This document shows positions 16,397 to 25,254 of a DNA stretch of 57,752 bases, one piece after another. A program made the position numbers and the translations under genes. Source of the stretch: DASSTY01 sp035760645. GTDB lineage: Bacteria > Gemmatimonadota > Gemmatimonadetes > Gemmatimonadales > GWC2-71-9. The DNA lies in contig DASTSO010000040.1 in the NCBI GenBank assembly GCA_035760645.1, forward strand, positions 1 through 57,752. The letters are read 5' to 3'. Each line of letters opens with the position of its first letter. Positions within the stretch are counted from its first letter, which is position 1. Below the pieces are notes generated by a model. The model searched no databases. It saw nothing but the letters and a program-made list of their open reading frames with translations, and was not told where the DNA came from.

Positions 16397-17305
16397 ATGG
16401 CGGAGCCGGAGACAGTCTGGATCCCGGGCGGAACGTTCCTCATGGGCTCGGAGGCGTTCTACCCCGAGGAGCGCCCGGCGCACCGGGTCGCCGTGGACGG
16501 CTTCTGGATGGACGCCCACCCGGTCACCGTCGCCGCCTTCCGCCGTTTCGTCGAGGCCACCGGCTACGTGACCGTGGCCGAGCGCCCTCCGGCCCCGGCC
16601 GACTACCCCGGTATCGCCCCCGCCCTCCTGGTGCCCGGCTCGCTCGTCTTCCGCCGCCCGCCGCACCGCGTCTCCCTCCATGACGTTCGCCAGTGGTGGA
16701 GCTACGTCCCCGGCGCCTGCTGGCATCGGCCCGAGGGGCCGGGCAGCACCGTCACGGGGCGCGAGCGGCACCCGGTCACGCATGTCGCCTTCGAGGACGC
16801 CGAGGCGTACGCGCGCTGGGCCGGCAAGGCGCTGCCGACGGAGGCCGAGTGGGAGCGCGGCGCGCGCGGGGGGCTCGAGGGGGCGACGTACGTGTGGGGC
16901 GACGAGTTCGCGCCCGGCGGACAGGTGCTCGCCAACACCTGGCAGGGGGAGTTTCCCTGGCAGAACCTCGCCACCGACGGCTACGAGGGCACCTCACCCG
17001 TTGGCGCCTTCCCGCCCAACGGCTACGGGCTCTACGACATGGCCGGCAACGTGTGGGAGTGGACCGCCGACCTCTTCGCCCCGCATCACGCCACCGCGCC
17101 GTCGCCCTGTTGCGCCGCGAGCCGGGCCGCCGGGGCGGCCATCCCGCGCCGGGTCGTCAAGGGCGGCTCCCATCTCTGCGCCCCCAACTACTGCCTGCGC
17201 TACCGGCCCGCCGCCCGCCAGGGCGAGGCGGTGGACTCCTCGGCCTCACACATCGGCTTTCGCTGCATCGTCCGCCCCGCGGCGGCGGCGAAGGAGCACG
17301 CATGA
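16397..17305 (+). CDS. Formylglycine-generating enzyme (sulfatase-modifying factor)
   Basis: This 302-residue FGE-sulfatase-domain protein keeps both active-site cysteines, Cys261 and Cys266 in GGSHLCAPNYCLRYR, spaced as in human FGE (Cys336/Cys341), followed by DSSASHIGFRC. Many bacterial paralogues have lost these, so this is a true copper-dependent FGE that oxidises the Cys in C-x-P-x-R of sulfatases to formylglycine. It begins VWIPGGTFLMGSE and has no signal peptide, so modification occurs in the cytoplasm. Its stop overlaps the ATG of the Cys-type sulfatase, its obvious client. ATG 16397 is chosen over an upstream TTG because conserved sequence begins there. Confidence 0.95.
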   Translation: MAEPETVWIPGGTFLMGSEAFYPEERPAHRVAVDGFWMDAHPVTVAAFRRFVEATGYVTVAERPPAPADYPGIAPALLVPGSLVFRRPPHRVSLHDVRQWWSYVPGACWHRPEGPGSTVTGRERHPVTHVAFEDAEAYARWAGKALPTEAEWERGARGGLEGATYVWGDEFAPGGQVLANTWQGEFPWQNLATDGYEGTSPVGAFPPNGYGLYDMAGNVWEWTADLFAPHHATAPSPCCAASRAAGAAIPRRVVKGGSHLCAPNYCLRYRPAARQGEAVDSSASHIGFRCIVRPAAAAKEHA

Positions 17306-18969
17306 GCACCACCCGGCCCAACCTCCTGATCCTCTGCATCGACCAGTGGCAGACCCACATGCGCCTGCCGCCCGAGGTGCGCTTCCCCGCGGTGGAACGG
17401 CTCGAGGCGGAGGGCGTCAGTTTCGACCGCCACTACTGCACCGTGCCGATCTGCACGCCGTCGCGTGCGACGATGTGGACCGGGGTGCACGCGAAGGAGA
17501 CCGGCCTCTGGGACAACACGAACTTCGCCTGGATCGACGAGCTCTCGGGCGACGTACCCACGATCGGGCACCTGCTGCGCGAGCAGGGCTACTACACGGC
17601 ATTCAAGGGGAAGTGGCACCTGTCGGACGTGCCGCACAGCGAGGACGCGCTCGAGCGCTACGGCTTCGCCGACTACCAGCAGTGGGGCGAGATGTTCGGC
17701 GCGCCGCTCCAGGGGGCGCAGCTCGACGGCACCGCGGTCTTCGAGGCGGTGGACTGGCTGGAGCACCGGGCCCCGCGGCTCGACCGGCCGTGGCTCCTCG
17801 TCTGCAGCCTGATCAATCCGCACGACATCATGTTCTACCAGTCGGATCCGGTCGAAGCGCCGAACCCCCGGGGCTCGATCGCGGGGCACCAGTCCACCCA
17901 GCAGCGGTTGAGCTGGTTCGAGCGCGAGTGGAATCTCTCGCTGCCCGACAACTTCGCCGACGACTATCGTCTCCAGCCGTTCGGGGTGCGGAGCTTCAAG
18001 GAGTTCATCGACCTGAACTACGGGCGGGTCCCCGACGAGCGCACCGACCTCTGGCTCCGGCGGCGCAACTACCTCGTCAACTGCATGCGCCTGGTCGACG
18101 CCGAGCTCGCGCGCGTGCTCGCGGCCCTCGACCGGCTGGGGCTCTGGGAGGACACCGTCGTGATCTTCACGGCCGACCACGGCGAGATGAACGCCGCGCA
18201 TCGCCTGACGCAGAAAGGGGCGATCCACTTCGACGAGGCCGCGGTGGTCAACTTCACCGTCTGTGCCCCGGGCGGTCCGCGGGGGGCGCGCACCGCGGCC
18301 GTGGGCTCGCACCTCGATCTCGCCCCCACGCTGCTCGCCTTCGCGGGGCTCACCGACGAGGCGATCCACGCGCGCTATCCGCACCTCAGGGGCCGGAGTC
18401 TTCGCCCCGTCGTCCTCGAGCCTGCGGGCGACGGGCCTCGCGGCAGCGGGCGCGCCCCGGGCGACGGGGCGCTCTACTGCTGGGACGGGCTCCACGCGCT
18501 CGACAACGACTGGGGGATCAGCGGTGCGCTCCAGGCGCTGACCGACCTGAGCGTCGTCGAGCCCGACCCCGGCGTCGACCCGGAGACCGCGCGCCGGGCC
18601 CGGCTCAAGGCGGCCGGCAAGCGGTACGGCGCCCCCGACTTCCGGCGGCGCACCTTCTACCGCGCCGTCGTCGACGGGCGCTACAAGCTGGTCCGCTGGT
18701 TCAGCCCCGAGGAGTACGGCAACCCGGATACCCTCGAGGCGCTCTACGCGACGGGCGACGTCACGCTGCACGACCTCGCGGCCGATCCGGGGGAGCTGGA
18801 GAACCTCGCGCACCCGGACCATCCTCGATACGATCCCGACCTCGTCGCGCGCATGCTCGCCAAGCTGCACACCCTCGTCGCGCACGAGCTCGGCGAGGAC
18901 CGCGCGCCGTTCGATCTCGACCTCTTCGGCACGCGCGAGGTGAAGCACCGCGGCGCGCCGGCCGACTGA
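17302..18969 (+). CDS. Cys-type sulfatase, cytoplasmic
   Basis: This 555-residue sulfatase carries the maturation motif CTPSRATMWTG (Cys51), so it needs formylglycine conversion by the enzyme encoded just upstream (4-base overlap). Metal and active-site segments are visible: ILCIDQW at the N-terminus, FKGKWHL, and IFTADHGEM. There is no signal peptide, which is unusual for sulfatases acting on polymers but is known for choline-sulfatase-type enzymes; the substrate is probably a small sulfate ester that enters the cell. The C-terminal half has the usual four-strand subdomain with YKLVRWF. Substrate identity cannot be read from sequence. Confidence 0.93.
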   Translation: MSTTRPNLLILCIDQWQTHMRLPPEVRFPAVERLEAEGVSFDRHYCTVPICTPSRATMWTGVHAKETGLWDNTNFAWIDELSGDVPTIGHLLREQGYYTAFKGKWHLSDVPHSEDALERYGFADYQQWGEMFGAPLQGAQLDGTAVFEAVDWLEHRAPRLDRPWLLVCSLINPHDIMFYQSDPVEAPNPRGSIAGHQSTQQRLSWFEREWNLSLPDNFADDYRLQPFGVRSFKEFIDLNYGRVPDERTDLWLRRRNYLVNCMRLVDAELARVLAALDRLGLWEDTVVIFTADHGEMNAAHRLTQKGAIHFDEAAVVNFTVCAPGGPRGARTAAVGSHLDLAPTLLAFAGLTDEAIHARYPHLRGRSLRPVVLEPAGDGPRGSGRAPGDGALYCWDGLHALDNDWGISGALQALTDLSVVEPDPGVDPETARRARLKAAGKRYGAPDFRRRTFYRAVVDGRYKLVRWFSPEEYGNPDTLEALYATGDVTLHDLAADPGELENLAHPDHPRYDPDLVARMLAKLHTLVAHELGEDRAPFDLDLFGTREVKHRGAPAD

Positions 18970-18982
18970 GCGGACGCGCGCG

Positions 18983-19894
18983 ATGGGCTTCGTCCTCAAC
19001 AGTCTCACCGGCGCATTCACCCTGGCGTTCGTGCTCACCAGCATGTTCGGGCTCGGGCTGGGCCTCACCGTGCGGGAGATCGTCGAGCCGCTGACCGCTC
19101 CGGGGCTCACGATCCGCGCGCTGGTCGCCAACTTCGTGATCGTGCCGGCGGTCGCCTGGGGCCTCGCGCGGCTCTTCGCGCTCGATCAGGACCTCGGCAC
19201 CGGCCTGGTGCTCATGGGGACGGTCGCGGGCGCGCCGCTCGCGCTCAAGGCCACGCAGATCGCCCATGGCGACGTCCGCTTCGCGGTCGGGCTCGTCACG
19301 CTGCAGGTCGTGGCGAGCGTGATCTACCTGCCGCTCGTCCTGCCGTGGCTCATCCCCGGGATCGCGGTGGATGCGGTCGCGCTCGCGATCCCGCTGGTGC
19401 TGCAGGTCCTCCTCCCCCTCGCCCTCGGGCTCGTCATGCACGTGCGCTACGACGAGGAGGCCGCGATGGCCCGGCCGATCATGAGCGAGATCGCCTCGAT
19501 CAGTCTCGCCGCGCTGCTGGTGCTGAACCTCGTGAACCTGCGCCAGGTCCTCGCGCTGCTCGGGACCGGGGCGATCGCCGCCGCCACCGGCGTGACCGTG
19601 CTCGCGCTGGCCGCGGGCTATCTCCTCGGCGGCCCCGGCCGGGCGAGCCGGCGCGCGCTCGCGCTGGGGACCGGGCAGCGCAACTTCGCCGCGGCCTTCG
19701 TGATCGCCGAGGGCAGCTTCGCCGACCGGCCCACCGTGATGCTGATGCTGCTGGCCGCCTCGCTGCTCAGTCTGGCGCTCGTCATGCTGGCCGCCGGCGA
19801 GCTCGGCCGGCGGGTGAAGGCCCGCGGCGCCCTGGAGGGCGACGTGAGCGTCGCGGGCGCGAGCCGCGTGAGCGCCGGGCGGGCGGGCGCATGA
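18983..19894 (+). CDS. SBF (bile acid:Na+ symporter) family transporter
   Basis: The 303-residue protein has nine to ten hydrophobic helices in the SBF/BASS pattern, with the crossover region around GLVLMGTVAGAPLALK and the second repeat element ALGTGQRNFAAAFVIAE. Relatives move organic anions with sodium; in animals the SLC10A6 member carries sulfated steroids. It starts 13 bases after the sulfatase and overlaps the SulP gene by 4 bases. In this context it is a plausible importer of the organosulfate cleaved by the sulfatase; that link is inference from gene order. Confidence 0.87.
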   Translation: MGFVLNSLTGAFTLAFVLTSMFGLGLGLTVREIVEPLTAPGLTIRALVANFVIVPAVAWGLARLFALDQDLGTGLVLMGTVAGAPLALKATQIAHGDVRFAVGLVTLQVVASVIYLPLVLPWLIPGIAVDAVALAIPLVLQVLLPLALGLVMHVRYDEEAAMARPIMSEIASISLAALLVLNLVNLRQVLALLGTGAIAAATGVTVLALAAGYLLGGPGRASRRALALGTGQRNFAAAFVIAEGSFADRPTVMLMLLAASLLSLALVMLAAGELGRRVKARGALEGDVSVAGASRVSAGRAGA

Positions 19895-21654
19895 CCGATC
19901 GCACGGATCCGGCGGAGCGGGAGCGCGCCGAGCCCGCGGTCGACCAGCCCGGGCTCGGCGAGCTGCGTGAGGCGGTCGCCACCCACCTCCGGCGGCGCTT
20001 CGCGGGACCGGCCTCGTGGCGCGACGACGGCATCGCGGGGCTGAGCGTCGGCATCGCCAACGTGCCGGACGGGATGGCCAACGGCCTCCTCGTCGGCGTG
20101 AGCCCGATCTACGGGCTGTACGCGGCGATGATCGGGCCGCTCGTCGGCGGCATCGTCTCGAGCACGCAGCTCATGGTGATCACCACGACCGCCGCCGCGT
20201 CGCTCACCGCGAGCCAGTCGCTCCGCGGCGTCCCGGCCGACACGCGGGCCGCCGCGCTGTTCGCGCTGGTGGTGCTCGCGGGCGCCTGCCTCGTCGCCGC
20301 CGGGCTGCTCGGCCTCGGGCGGATCACGCACTTCGTCTCCTACTCCGTGCTCACCGGCTTTCTCGCCGGCATCTCGATCCTGCTCGTGCTGAGCCAGCTC
20401 CCGACCGTCACGGGCTACGCGGCCCAGGGCGGCAACAAGGTCACCCAGACCGCGGACCTCGTGGCGCACGCCGGCGCCATCGATCCCGCCTCCGTGGCCG
20501 TCGCGGCCTTCACGCTCGTCCTCGCCGTGCTCCTGCCCCGCACGCGACTCGGGGCGTTCGGCCGACTGATCGCGATCGCCGTGCCCTCGGCGATCGTGGC
20601 CCTCGCCGGGCTCGCGAGCGTGCGGGTCGTCAGCGACGTCGGCGCGATCCCGCGGAGCGTCCCGTGGCCCGAGCTGCCGGAGCTCGTCCGGTTCGCGCCG
20701 GCGGTGATCACGGGCGCGCTCTCGCTCGCCCTGGTGGTGCTCGTGCAGGGCGTGGGCGTGAGCCAGACCGTCCCCACGCCGGGCGGCGGGCGCACGAGCG
20801 TACGGCGCGACCTCGTCGCCCAGGGCGCGGCGAACGTCGTCTCGGGGCTCTTCCATGGCCTGCCGGTCGGCGGCTCGCTCAGCGCGACCGCGCTCGGCGT
20901 CATCGCCGGCGCCCGGAGCCGCTGGGCGTCCATCATCGCGGGCCTGGGCATGGCGGGGATCGTCCTCGGCGTCCCCGGGCTGGTCTCGCTCGTGGCGATG
21001 CCGTCGCTCGGAGCGCTGCTGATTCTCGCCGGATTCGGCGGCCTCAAGCCGCGCGAGCTCCTGGCGGTGGGGCGCACGGGCTGGCCCTCCCTGCTCGCCG
21101 CCACCACCACCTTTCTCGCGACGCTGCTCCTGCCGATCCAGGCCGCCGTCGGGCTCGGCGTGGTGCTCTCCGCGCTGCTCTATGTCGGCACCGCGTCCAC
21201 CGACGTCTTCGTCGTCGAGCTGCGCGCGCGGCCCGACGGGAAGATCGAGGAGCGGCCCGCGCCGTCGCGGCTGACGTCCGGCGAGACGACGACGCTCGAC
21301 GTCTACGGCCATCTCTTCTACGCCGGCGCCCGCACCCTCGAGCGCCTGCTGCCCTCGCCGCGCGACGCCCGGCGCCCCGTCGTGATCCTGCGCCTGCGCG
21401 GCCGCCACACGCTCGGCGCGACCCTCATCGAGGTGCTCGCCCACTACGCCGACGAGCTCCGGGAGGCCGGCGGCCGGCTCTATCTCACCGGCATCACCAG
21501 GCACGCGTACGATCAGATCGTGCGCACCGGCAAGCTCCGCCTCACGGGGCCGGTGCGCGCCTACGAGGCGACCCCCGTGATCGGCGAGTCCACCCGCGAG
21601 GCGCGCGCCGACGCCGAGACCTGGCTGGTCGGCTCCGGCGACGACGTGTCCTGA
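19891..21654 (+). CDS. SulP-family anion permease with STAS domain
   Basis: The 587-residue permease has the SulP membrane domain from about residue 45 to 450, including the N-terminal signature (VGIANVPDGMANGLLVG, SPIYGLYAAMIGPLVGG), the central SVLTGFLAGISIL and the PVGGSLSATALG loop. A C-terminal STAS domain follows (LDVYGHLFYAGARTLE to ITRHAYDQIV). SulP proteins carry sulfate, bicarbonate or other anions. Lying directly behind a sulfatase it most simply handles the sulfate released, by uptake, efflux or exchange. The ATG overlaps the preceding stop (ATGA) and its own stop touches the DUF421 start. Confidence 0.93.
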   Translation: MTDRTDPAERERAEPAVDQPGLGELREAVATHLRRRFAGPASWRDDGIAGLSVGIANVPDGMANGLLVGVSPIYGLYAAMIGPLVGGIVSSTQLMVITTTAAASLTASQSLRGVPADTRAAALFALVVLAGACLVAAGLLGLGRITHFVSYSVLTGFLAGISILLVLSQLPTVTGYAAQGGNKVTQTADLVAHAGAIDPASVAVAAFTLVLAVLLPRTRLGAFGRLIAIAVPSAIVALAGLASVRVVSDVGAIPRSVPWPELPELVRFAPAVITGALSLALVVLVQGVGVSQTVPTPGGGRTSVRRDLVAQGAANVVSGLFHGLPVGGSLSATALGVIAGARSRWASIIAGLGMAGIVLGVPGLVSLVAMPSLGALLILAGFGGLKPRELLAVGRTGWPSLLAATTTFLATLLLPIQAAVGLGVVLSALLYVGTASTDVFVVELRARPDGKIEERPAPSRLTSGETTTLDVYGHLFYAGARTLERLLPSPRDARRPVVILRLRGRHTLGATLIEVLAHYADELREAGGRLYLTGITRHAYDQIVRTGKLRLTGPVRAYEATPVIGESTREARADAETWLVGSGDDVS

Positions 21655-22217
21655 TGCCGAGGAGTCCCATGCTGCTGCTTGCGGTCCCCTGGCTGGTGGG
21701 CGACGGCGCCCTGCCCGTGGCGCTCCGCACCGTCGCCGTCTACGCCTTCGCGCTCGCCGCGGTGCGCCTCGGCAGCAAGCGCTTCCTGAGCAAGGCGAGC
21801 GCCTTCGACGTCGTCGTCGCCATCATGCTCGGCTCCATCCTGAGCCGGGCCATCAGCAGCGCGGAGCAGTTCTGGGCGATGCTGCTGAGCGGCGGCCTGC
21901 TGGTCGCCGTGCACGCGCTGCTCGCCGCCCTCGCCTGGCGCTTCGACTGGCTCGGCCCGCTCGTCAAGGGCGAGGCGACCGTGCTGGTGCGCGACGGACA
22001 GGTGGATCGGGACGCGCTGCGGCGCACGGGAGTCTCCGAGCACGATCTCGAGCAGGCGATCCGGCTCCAGGCGCGGCGCACCGACGCCTCGCAGATCCGG
22101 CGCGCCACCCTCGAGCGCGACGGCTCGATCAGCGTGATCCCGCTCGAGCGGGAGCCCGTAATCCTCGACGTGGCGGTGGCGGACGGTGTGCAGACCGTGC
22201 GGGTCAGGGTCGAATGA
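21654..22217 (+). CDS. DUF421/YetF-like membrane protein
   Basis: The 187-residue protein has three N-terminal membrane helices, then KRFLSKASAFDVVVAIMLGSILSRAI and the cytoplasmic DUF421 core (KGEATVLVRDGQVDRDALRRTGVSEHDLEQAI in two parts, ending in ERDGSISVIPLE). The family has no established biochemical role. Its ATG overlaps the SulP stop by one base, so it is the last gene of the five-gene sulfatase operon. The link to sulfate is purely positional. Confidence 0.85.
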   Translation: MPRSPMLLLAVPWLVGDGALPVALRTVAVYAFALAAVRLGSKRFLSKASAFDVVVAIMLGSILSRAISSAEQFWAMLLSGGLLVAVHALLAALAWRFDWLGPLVKGEATVLVRDGQVDRDALRRTGVSEHDLEQAIRLQARRTDASQIRRATLERDGSISVIPLEREPVILDVAVADGVQTVRVRVE

Positions 22218-22236
22218 CGCGCAGCCCGGCCGGCCC

Positions 22237-22596
22237 TCACGGAGCGGCCTCGGCGGGCCCCGCCAGTGCCGCGTACGCGTCCAGCACACGCGTCGAGTAC
22301 ACGAGCGTCGCGCCGGCGTTGACGGCGATCGCGACGCCCAGCGCCTCGGCGATCTCCTCGTGCGTGGCGCCCTGCTTCAGCGCCGCGTCGGTGTGGATCA
22401 CGATGCACCCGTCGCACTGCCGCGTCACGGCGACCGCGAGCGCGATCAGCTCGCGGGTCTTGGCGCCGAGCAGGTCCTTCGCGGCCCCCGCGCTGCCGAG
22501 CTCGCGATAGCCGCGGACGGTGCCGGGGCTGCTCCGCCCGATCTCCGCGACGCGCGCGAGCACCTGCTGCCGGTAGTCGTTCCAATCGAGCATCAT
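22237..22596 (-). CDS. Carboxymuconolactone decarboxylase / AhpD-like protein
   Basis: The 119-residue helical protein carries the AhpD-type redox motif CDGCIVIH (C-x2-C-x3-H) in a KTRELIALAVAVTRQ context. In AhpD this pair serves peroxide reduction; in other CMD proteins it is structural or of unknown role. It starts with two adjacent ATGs at 22596 and 22593 behind a GGAGGCG site. It stands alone, convergent with the sulfatase operon and divergent from the dehydrogenase at 22706. Confidence 0.88.
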   Translation of the reverse strand: MMLDWNDYRQQVLARVAEIGRSSPGTVRGYRELGSAGAAKDLLGAKTRELIALAVAVTRQCDGCIVIHTDAALKQGATHEEIAEALGVAIAVNAGATLVYSTRVLDAYAALAGPAEAAP

Positions 22597-22705
22597 CGGA
22601 CGCCTCCGTGTGTGGGTTGGCCGGCCCCTCGCCGGACTCGGAGTCGGCGGGCGCCCGCTGCATGATGGCAGTGCTGGCGGAAGCACTTCAGTGGGGGATG
22701 GTCCT

Positions 22706-23659
22706 ATGAAGGTCGGTATCGTCGGGGCGGGCGCGGTGGGCACGGCATGCATGTTCGCAATGGCGCTCCGGGACTCCGCACGCGAGCTCGTCCTCGTGAA
22801 TCGCACGCCCGAGCGCGCCCGGGGCGTCGTCACCGACCTGCAATACGGCATGGTCCTCGGCCCGGCCGTCGCGCTCCGCTCGGGGGACTACGCCGATCTC
22901 CGCGAGGCCGCGATCGTGATGATCACGGCCGGCGCCAACGAGCGAGCCGGCGGGGCGACCGACCGCGACGATCCCGCGGGGCGGCTGCGGCTCCTGGGCA
23001 CCAACGCCGACGTCTACCGGGACATCGTCCCCCGGATCGTCGCGGCCGCTCCGGACGCGCTGCTCGTCGTCATCAGCGACCCGCCCGACCCCCTCGCCGA
23101 CCTCACGCGGCGGCTCGCCGGGCACGACCGCGTGCTGAGCAGCGGCACCCTCCTGGACTCGCTGCGCTTCCGCTTTCACCTGGGCCGGAAGCTCGGCGTC
23201 GCGCCGGGGTCGGTCGAGGCGCACGTCGTGGGCGAGCACGGCACCTCGCAGGTGTACCTGTGGTCGACCGCGCGCGTCGCCGGCGCCCCTTTCGCGCAAT
23301 CCGACGCCCTTCGGCGCCAGGTGGAGGAGGACGTGCGCTACGCGAACATCAGCATCATCGAAGGCACGGGCGCGAGCCGGCTCGGCATGGGGGTCGTGGC
23401 GGCGCGGATCGCCGAAATGATCCTCCGCGACGAGCGCGCCGTGGTGCCCATCGGGTCGTACCAGGAGCGGTACGGCGTGACGCTGTCCCTGCCGTCGCTG
23501 CTGGGGCGGGACGGCGTCGCCGGCGTCCTCATGCCGCCGCTCACCGCCGACGAGGCACGCGCCCTCGACGCGAGCGCCGCGACGCTGCGCCGCGCGTTGG
23601 AGTCCCTCGACGTCCAGTCCGGTTCCCGCTCTGGCGCCGCCGGCGGGACCGTCCCATAG
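22706..23659 (+). CDS. Lactate/malate dehydrogenase family protein with altered active-site loop
   Basis: The 317-residue protein has the LDH fold: MKVGIVGAGAVGTACMF, catalytic His178 (VGEHGTSQV), Asp151 and Arg154 (GTLLDSLRFR). Two points are unusual. The mobile loop that sets substrate choice (GANQKPGETR in typical LDH) is GANERAGGATDRDDPAGR, about eight residues longer and with Glu at the Gln/Arg specificity position. The SNPVD segment is SDPPD, with Asp125 for the conserved Asn. It may use another 2-hydroxyacid or be inactive as LDH. An aldehyde dehydrogenase gene follows 33 bases later. Confidence 0.85.
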   Translation: MKVGIVGAGAVGTACMFAMALRDSARELVLVNRTPERARGVVTDLQYGMVLGPAVALRSGDYADLREAAIVMITAGANERAGGATDRDDPAGRLRLLGTNADVYRDIVPRIVAAAPDALLVVISDPPDPLADLTRRLAGHDRVLSSGTLLDSLRFRFHLGRKLGVAPGSVEAHVVGEHGTSQVYLWSTARVAGAPFAQSDALRRQVEEDVRYANISIIEGTGASRLGMGVVAARIAEMILRDERAVVPIGSYQERYGVTLSLPSLLGRDGVAGVLMPPLTADEARALDASAATLRRALESLDVQSGSRSGAAGGTVP

Positions 23660-23692
23660 TGAGGGCGTCTCGCACTGCCCGGAGGACCTCCC

Positions 23693-25192
23693 ATGCAGCC
23701 CTACGCCGACTTCGACACCCTGCCCCTCGACGGCACCTGGCGCCGGGGCCGCGCCCCGACGCGCAACCAGGACCGCGACCCCTACACCGGGGACGTCCTC
23801 GTCGAGATCCCCCAGGCCTCGCGCGACGATCTGGACCTGGCCTACGCCACGGCAGCCCGGGCCCAGCCGGCCTGGGCACGGCAGCTCCCCGCCGAGCGCG
23901 CGGCGGTGCTGCGCCGCGCGGCGGAGGTCATGGAGACGCGACACGAGGAGATCGTCGCGTGGCTCATTCGCGAATCCGGCAGCACGCGCCTCAAGGCGGT
24001 GCTCGAGTGGGACGCCGTCCACGCCGTGATGCTCGAGGCCGCGGCGCTCGCGCACCTCGCGGAGGGCCGCATCATCCCCGGCGACGTCCCCGGCAAGGAG
24101 AGCCGCGTCTACCGCCGCCCGGTCGGCGTGGTCGGCGTCATCAGCCCCTGGAACTGGCCGCTGCAGCTCAGCAACCGCTCGGTCGCGCCGGCGCTCGCCG
24201 TGGGCAACGCCGTCGTGCTGAAGCCGGCGAGCGACACGCCGGTCACGGGCGGGCTCCTGCTGGCGAAGCTCTACGAGGAGGCGGGCTTGCCGCCCGGCGT
24301 GCTCAGCGTGGTGGTGGGGGCGGGCTCGGAGATCGGCGACGCCTTCGTGACGCATCCGGCGCCACGAGTCATCTCCTTCACCGGCTCGACGCCGGTGGGT
24401 CGGGGGATCTACCGCCACGCGTCGGAATCGAAGATTCTCAAGCGCGTGGAGCTCGAGCTCGGCGGGAACAGCCCGTTCGTCGTCCTCGACGACGCCGATC
24501 TGGAACAGGTGGTGGAGGCGGCGGTCTTCGGGAAATTCCTCCACCAGGGGCAGATCTGCATGATCACCAACCGTTTCATCGTGGACGACGGGCTCTACGA
24601 CGACTTCGTCGCGCGCTTCGGCGAGCGGGTCCGCGGCCTCCGGGTCGGCGATCCGAACGCGCCGGACACGATGATCGGGCCGATCATCAACCAGCGGCAG
24701 TTCGACGGACTGCAGGAGAAGATCCGCGGGGCGCGCGCCGCCGGCGCCCGCGAGATCGTGGGCGGCGAGGCCGAAGGGCTGGTGCTCCCGCCACACGTCT
24801 TCGCCGACGTGACGAACGACATGGAGCTCGCGCGCGACGAGATCTTCGGCCCCCTCGCGCCGGTCATCCGCGCGCGTGGCGAGGGCGAGGCCCTCGCGCT
24901 GGCGAACGACACCGAGTACGGACTCTCGAGCTGCGTGTTCACGGGGGACGTCGAACGCGGCGTGCGCTTCGCGCGCCGGGTGGAGGCGGGGATGACCCAC
25001 GTGAACGACCAGCCGGTGAACGACCTCCCCTTCAGCCCCTTCGGCGGCGAGAAGAACTCGGGCATCGGCCGCTTCAACGGCCGCTGGGGTGTGGAGGCGT
25101 TCACGACCGATCACTGGGTGACGCTCCAGCACGCGCCGCGCCCCTACCCGACGAACGCCGCGGCGGTGGGCGGCCCCTGGGGCGGCGGCTGA
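23693..25192 (+). CDS. NAD(P)-dependent aldehyde dehydrogenase
   Basis: This 499-residue enzyme shows the full ALDH signature: the cofactor-site VGVISPWNWPLQL, ISFTGSTPVGRGI, the general base Glu in ELGGNSPFVVLDDAD, and the catalytic Cys in HQGQICMITNRF, with DEIFGPLAPVI and FGGEKNSGIGRF further on. It oxidises an aldehyde to its acid in the cytoplasm. The pattern is closest to benzaldehyde/vanillin-type ALDHs, but substrate is not certain. It begins after a GGAGG site at ATG 23693, 33 bases behind the odd dehydrogenase, so the two may be co-transcribed and process linked hydroxy/aldehyde intermediates. Confidence 0.93.
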   Translation: MQPYADFDTLPLDGTWRRGRAPTRNQDRDPYTGDVLVEIPQASRDDLDLAYATAARAQPAWARQLPAERAAVLRRAAEVMETRHEEIVAWLIRESGSTRLKAVLEWDAVHAVMLEAAALAHLAEGRIIPGDVPGKESRVYRRPVGVVGVISPWNWPLQLSNRSVAPALAVGNAVVLKPASDTPVTGGLLLAKLYEEAGLPPGVLSVVVGAGSEIGDAFVTHPAPRVISFTGSTPVGRGIYRHASESKILKRVELELGGNSPFVVLDDADLEQVVEAAVFGKFLHQGQICMITNRFIVDDGLYDDFVARFGERVRGLRVGDPNAPDTMIGPIINQRQFDGLQEKIRGARAAGAREIVGGEAEGLVLPPHVFADVTNDMELARDEIFGPLAPVIRARGEGEALALANDTEYGLSSCVFTGDVERGVRFARRVEAGMTHVNDQPVNDLPFSPFGGEKNSGIGRFNGRWGVEAFTTDHWVTLQHAPRPYPTNAAAVGGPWGGG

Positions 25193-25215
25193 GCCGCGCG
25201 GTGTCGGCCGCCGTC

Positions 25216-25254
25216 CTAAGGGCCGCATCCACTCGCAGCAGCCTGCGGCCCTAG
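25216..25254. terminator. Candidate bidirectional terminator hairpin
   Basis: Arms 25216-25227 and 25244-25254 pair over 11 base pairs with one bulged A, around a 16-base loop, in the 58-base gap between convergent genes. The right arm overlaps the TAG stop of the release-factor-like gene. There is no T-tract. Confidence 0.45.

Noticed and set aside
16397..17305. EgtB/PvdO-like function for the FGE-domain protein
   Set aside because: There is no DinB-like His domain, and both FGE active-site Cys are kept next to a Cys-type sulfatase.
20016..22217. A 733-codon plus-strand frame giving DUF421 a long N-terminus
   Set aside because: The extra part is a shadow of the SulP gene. DUF421 homology begins at ATG 21654, which overlaps the SulP stop.
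22670..22687. AGTGCT-N6-AGCACT dyad before the LDH-like gene
   Set aside because: Six-base arms are too short to distinguish from chance in a gap of this size.
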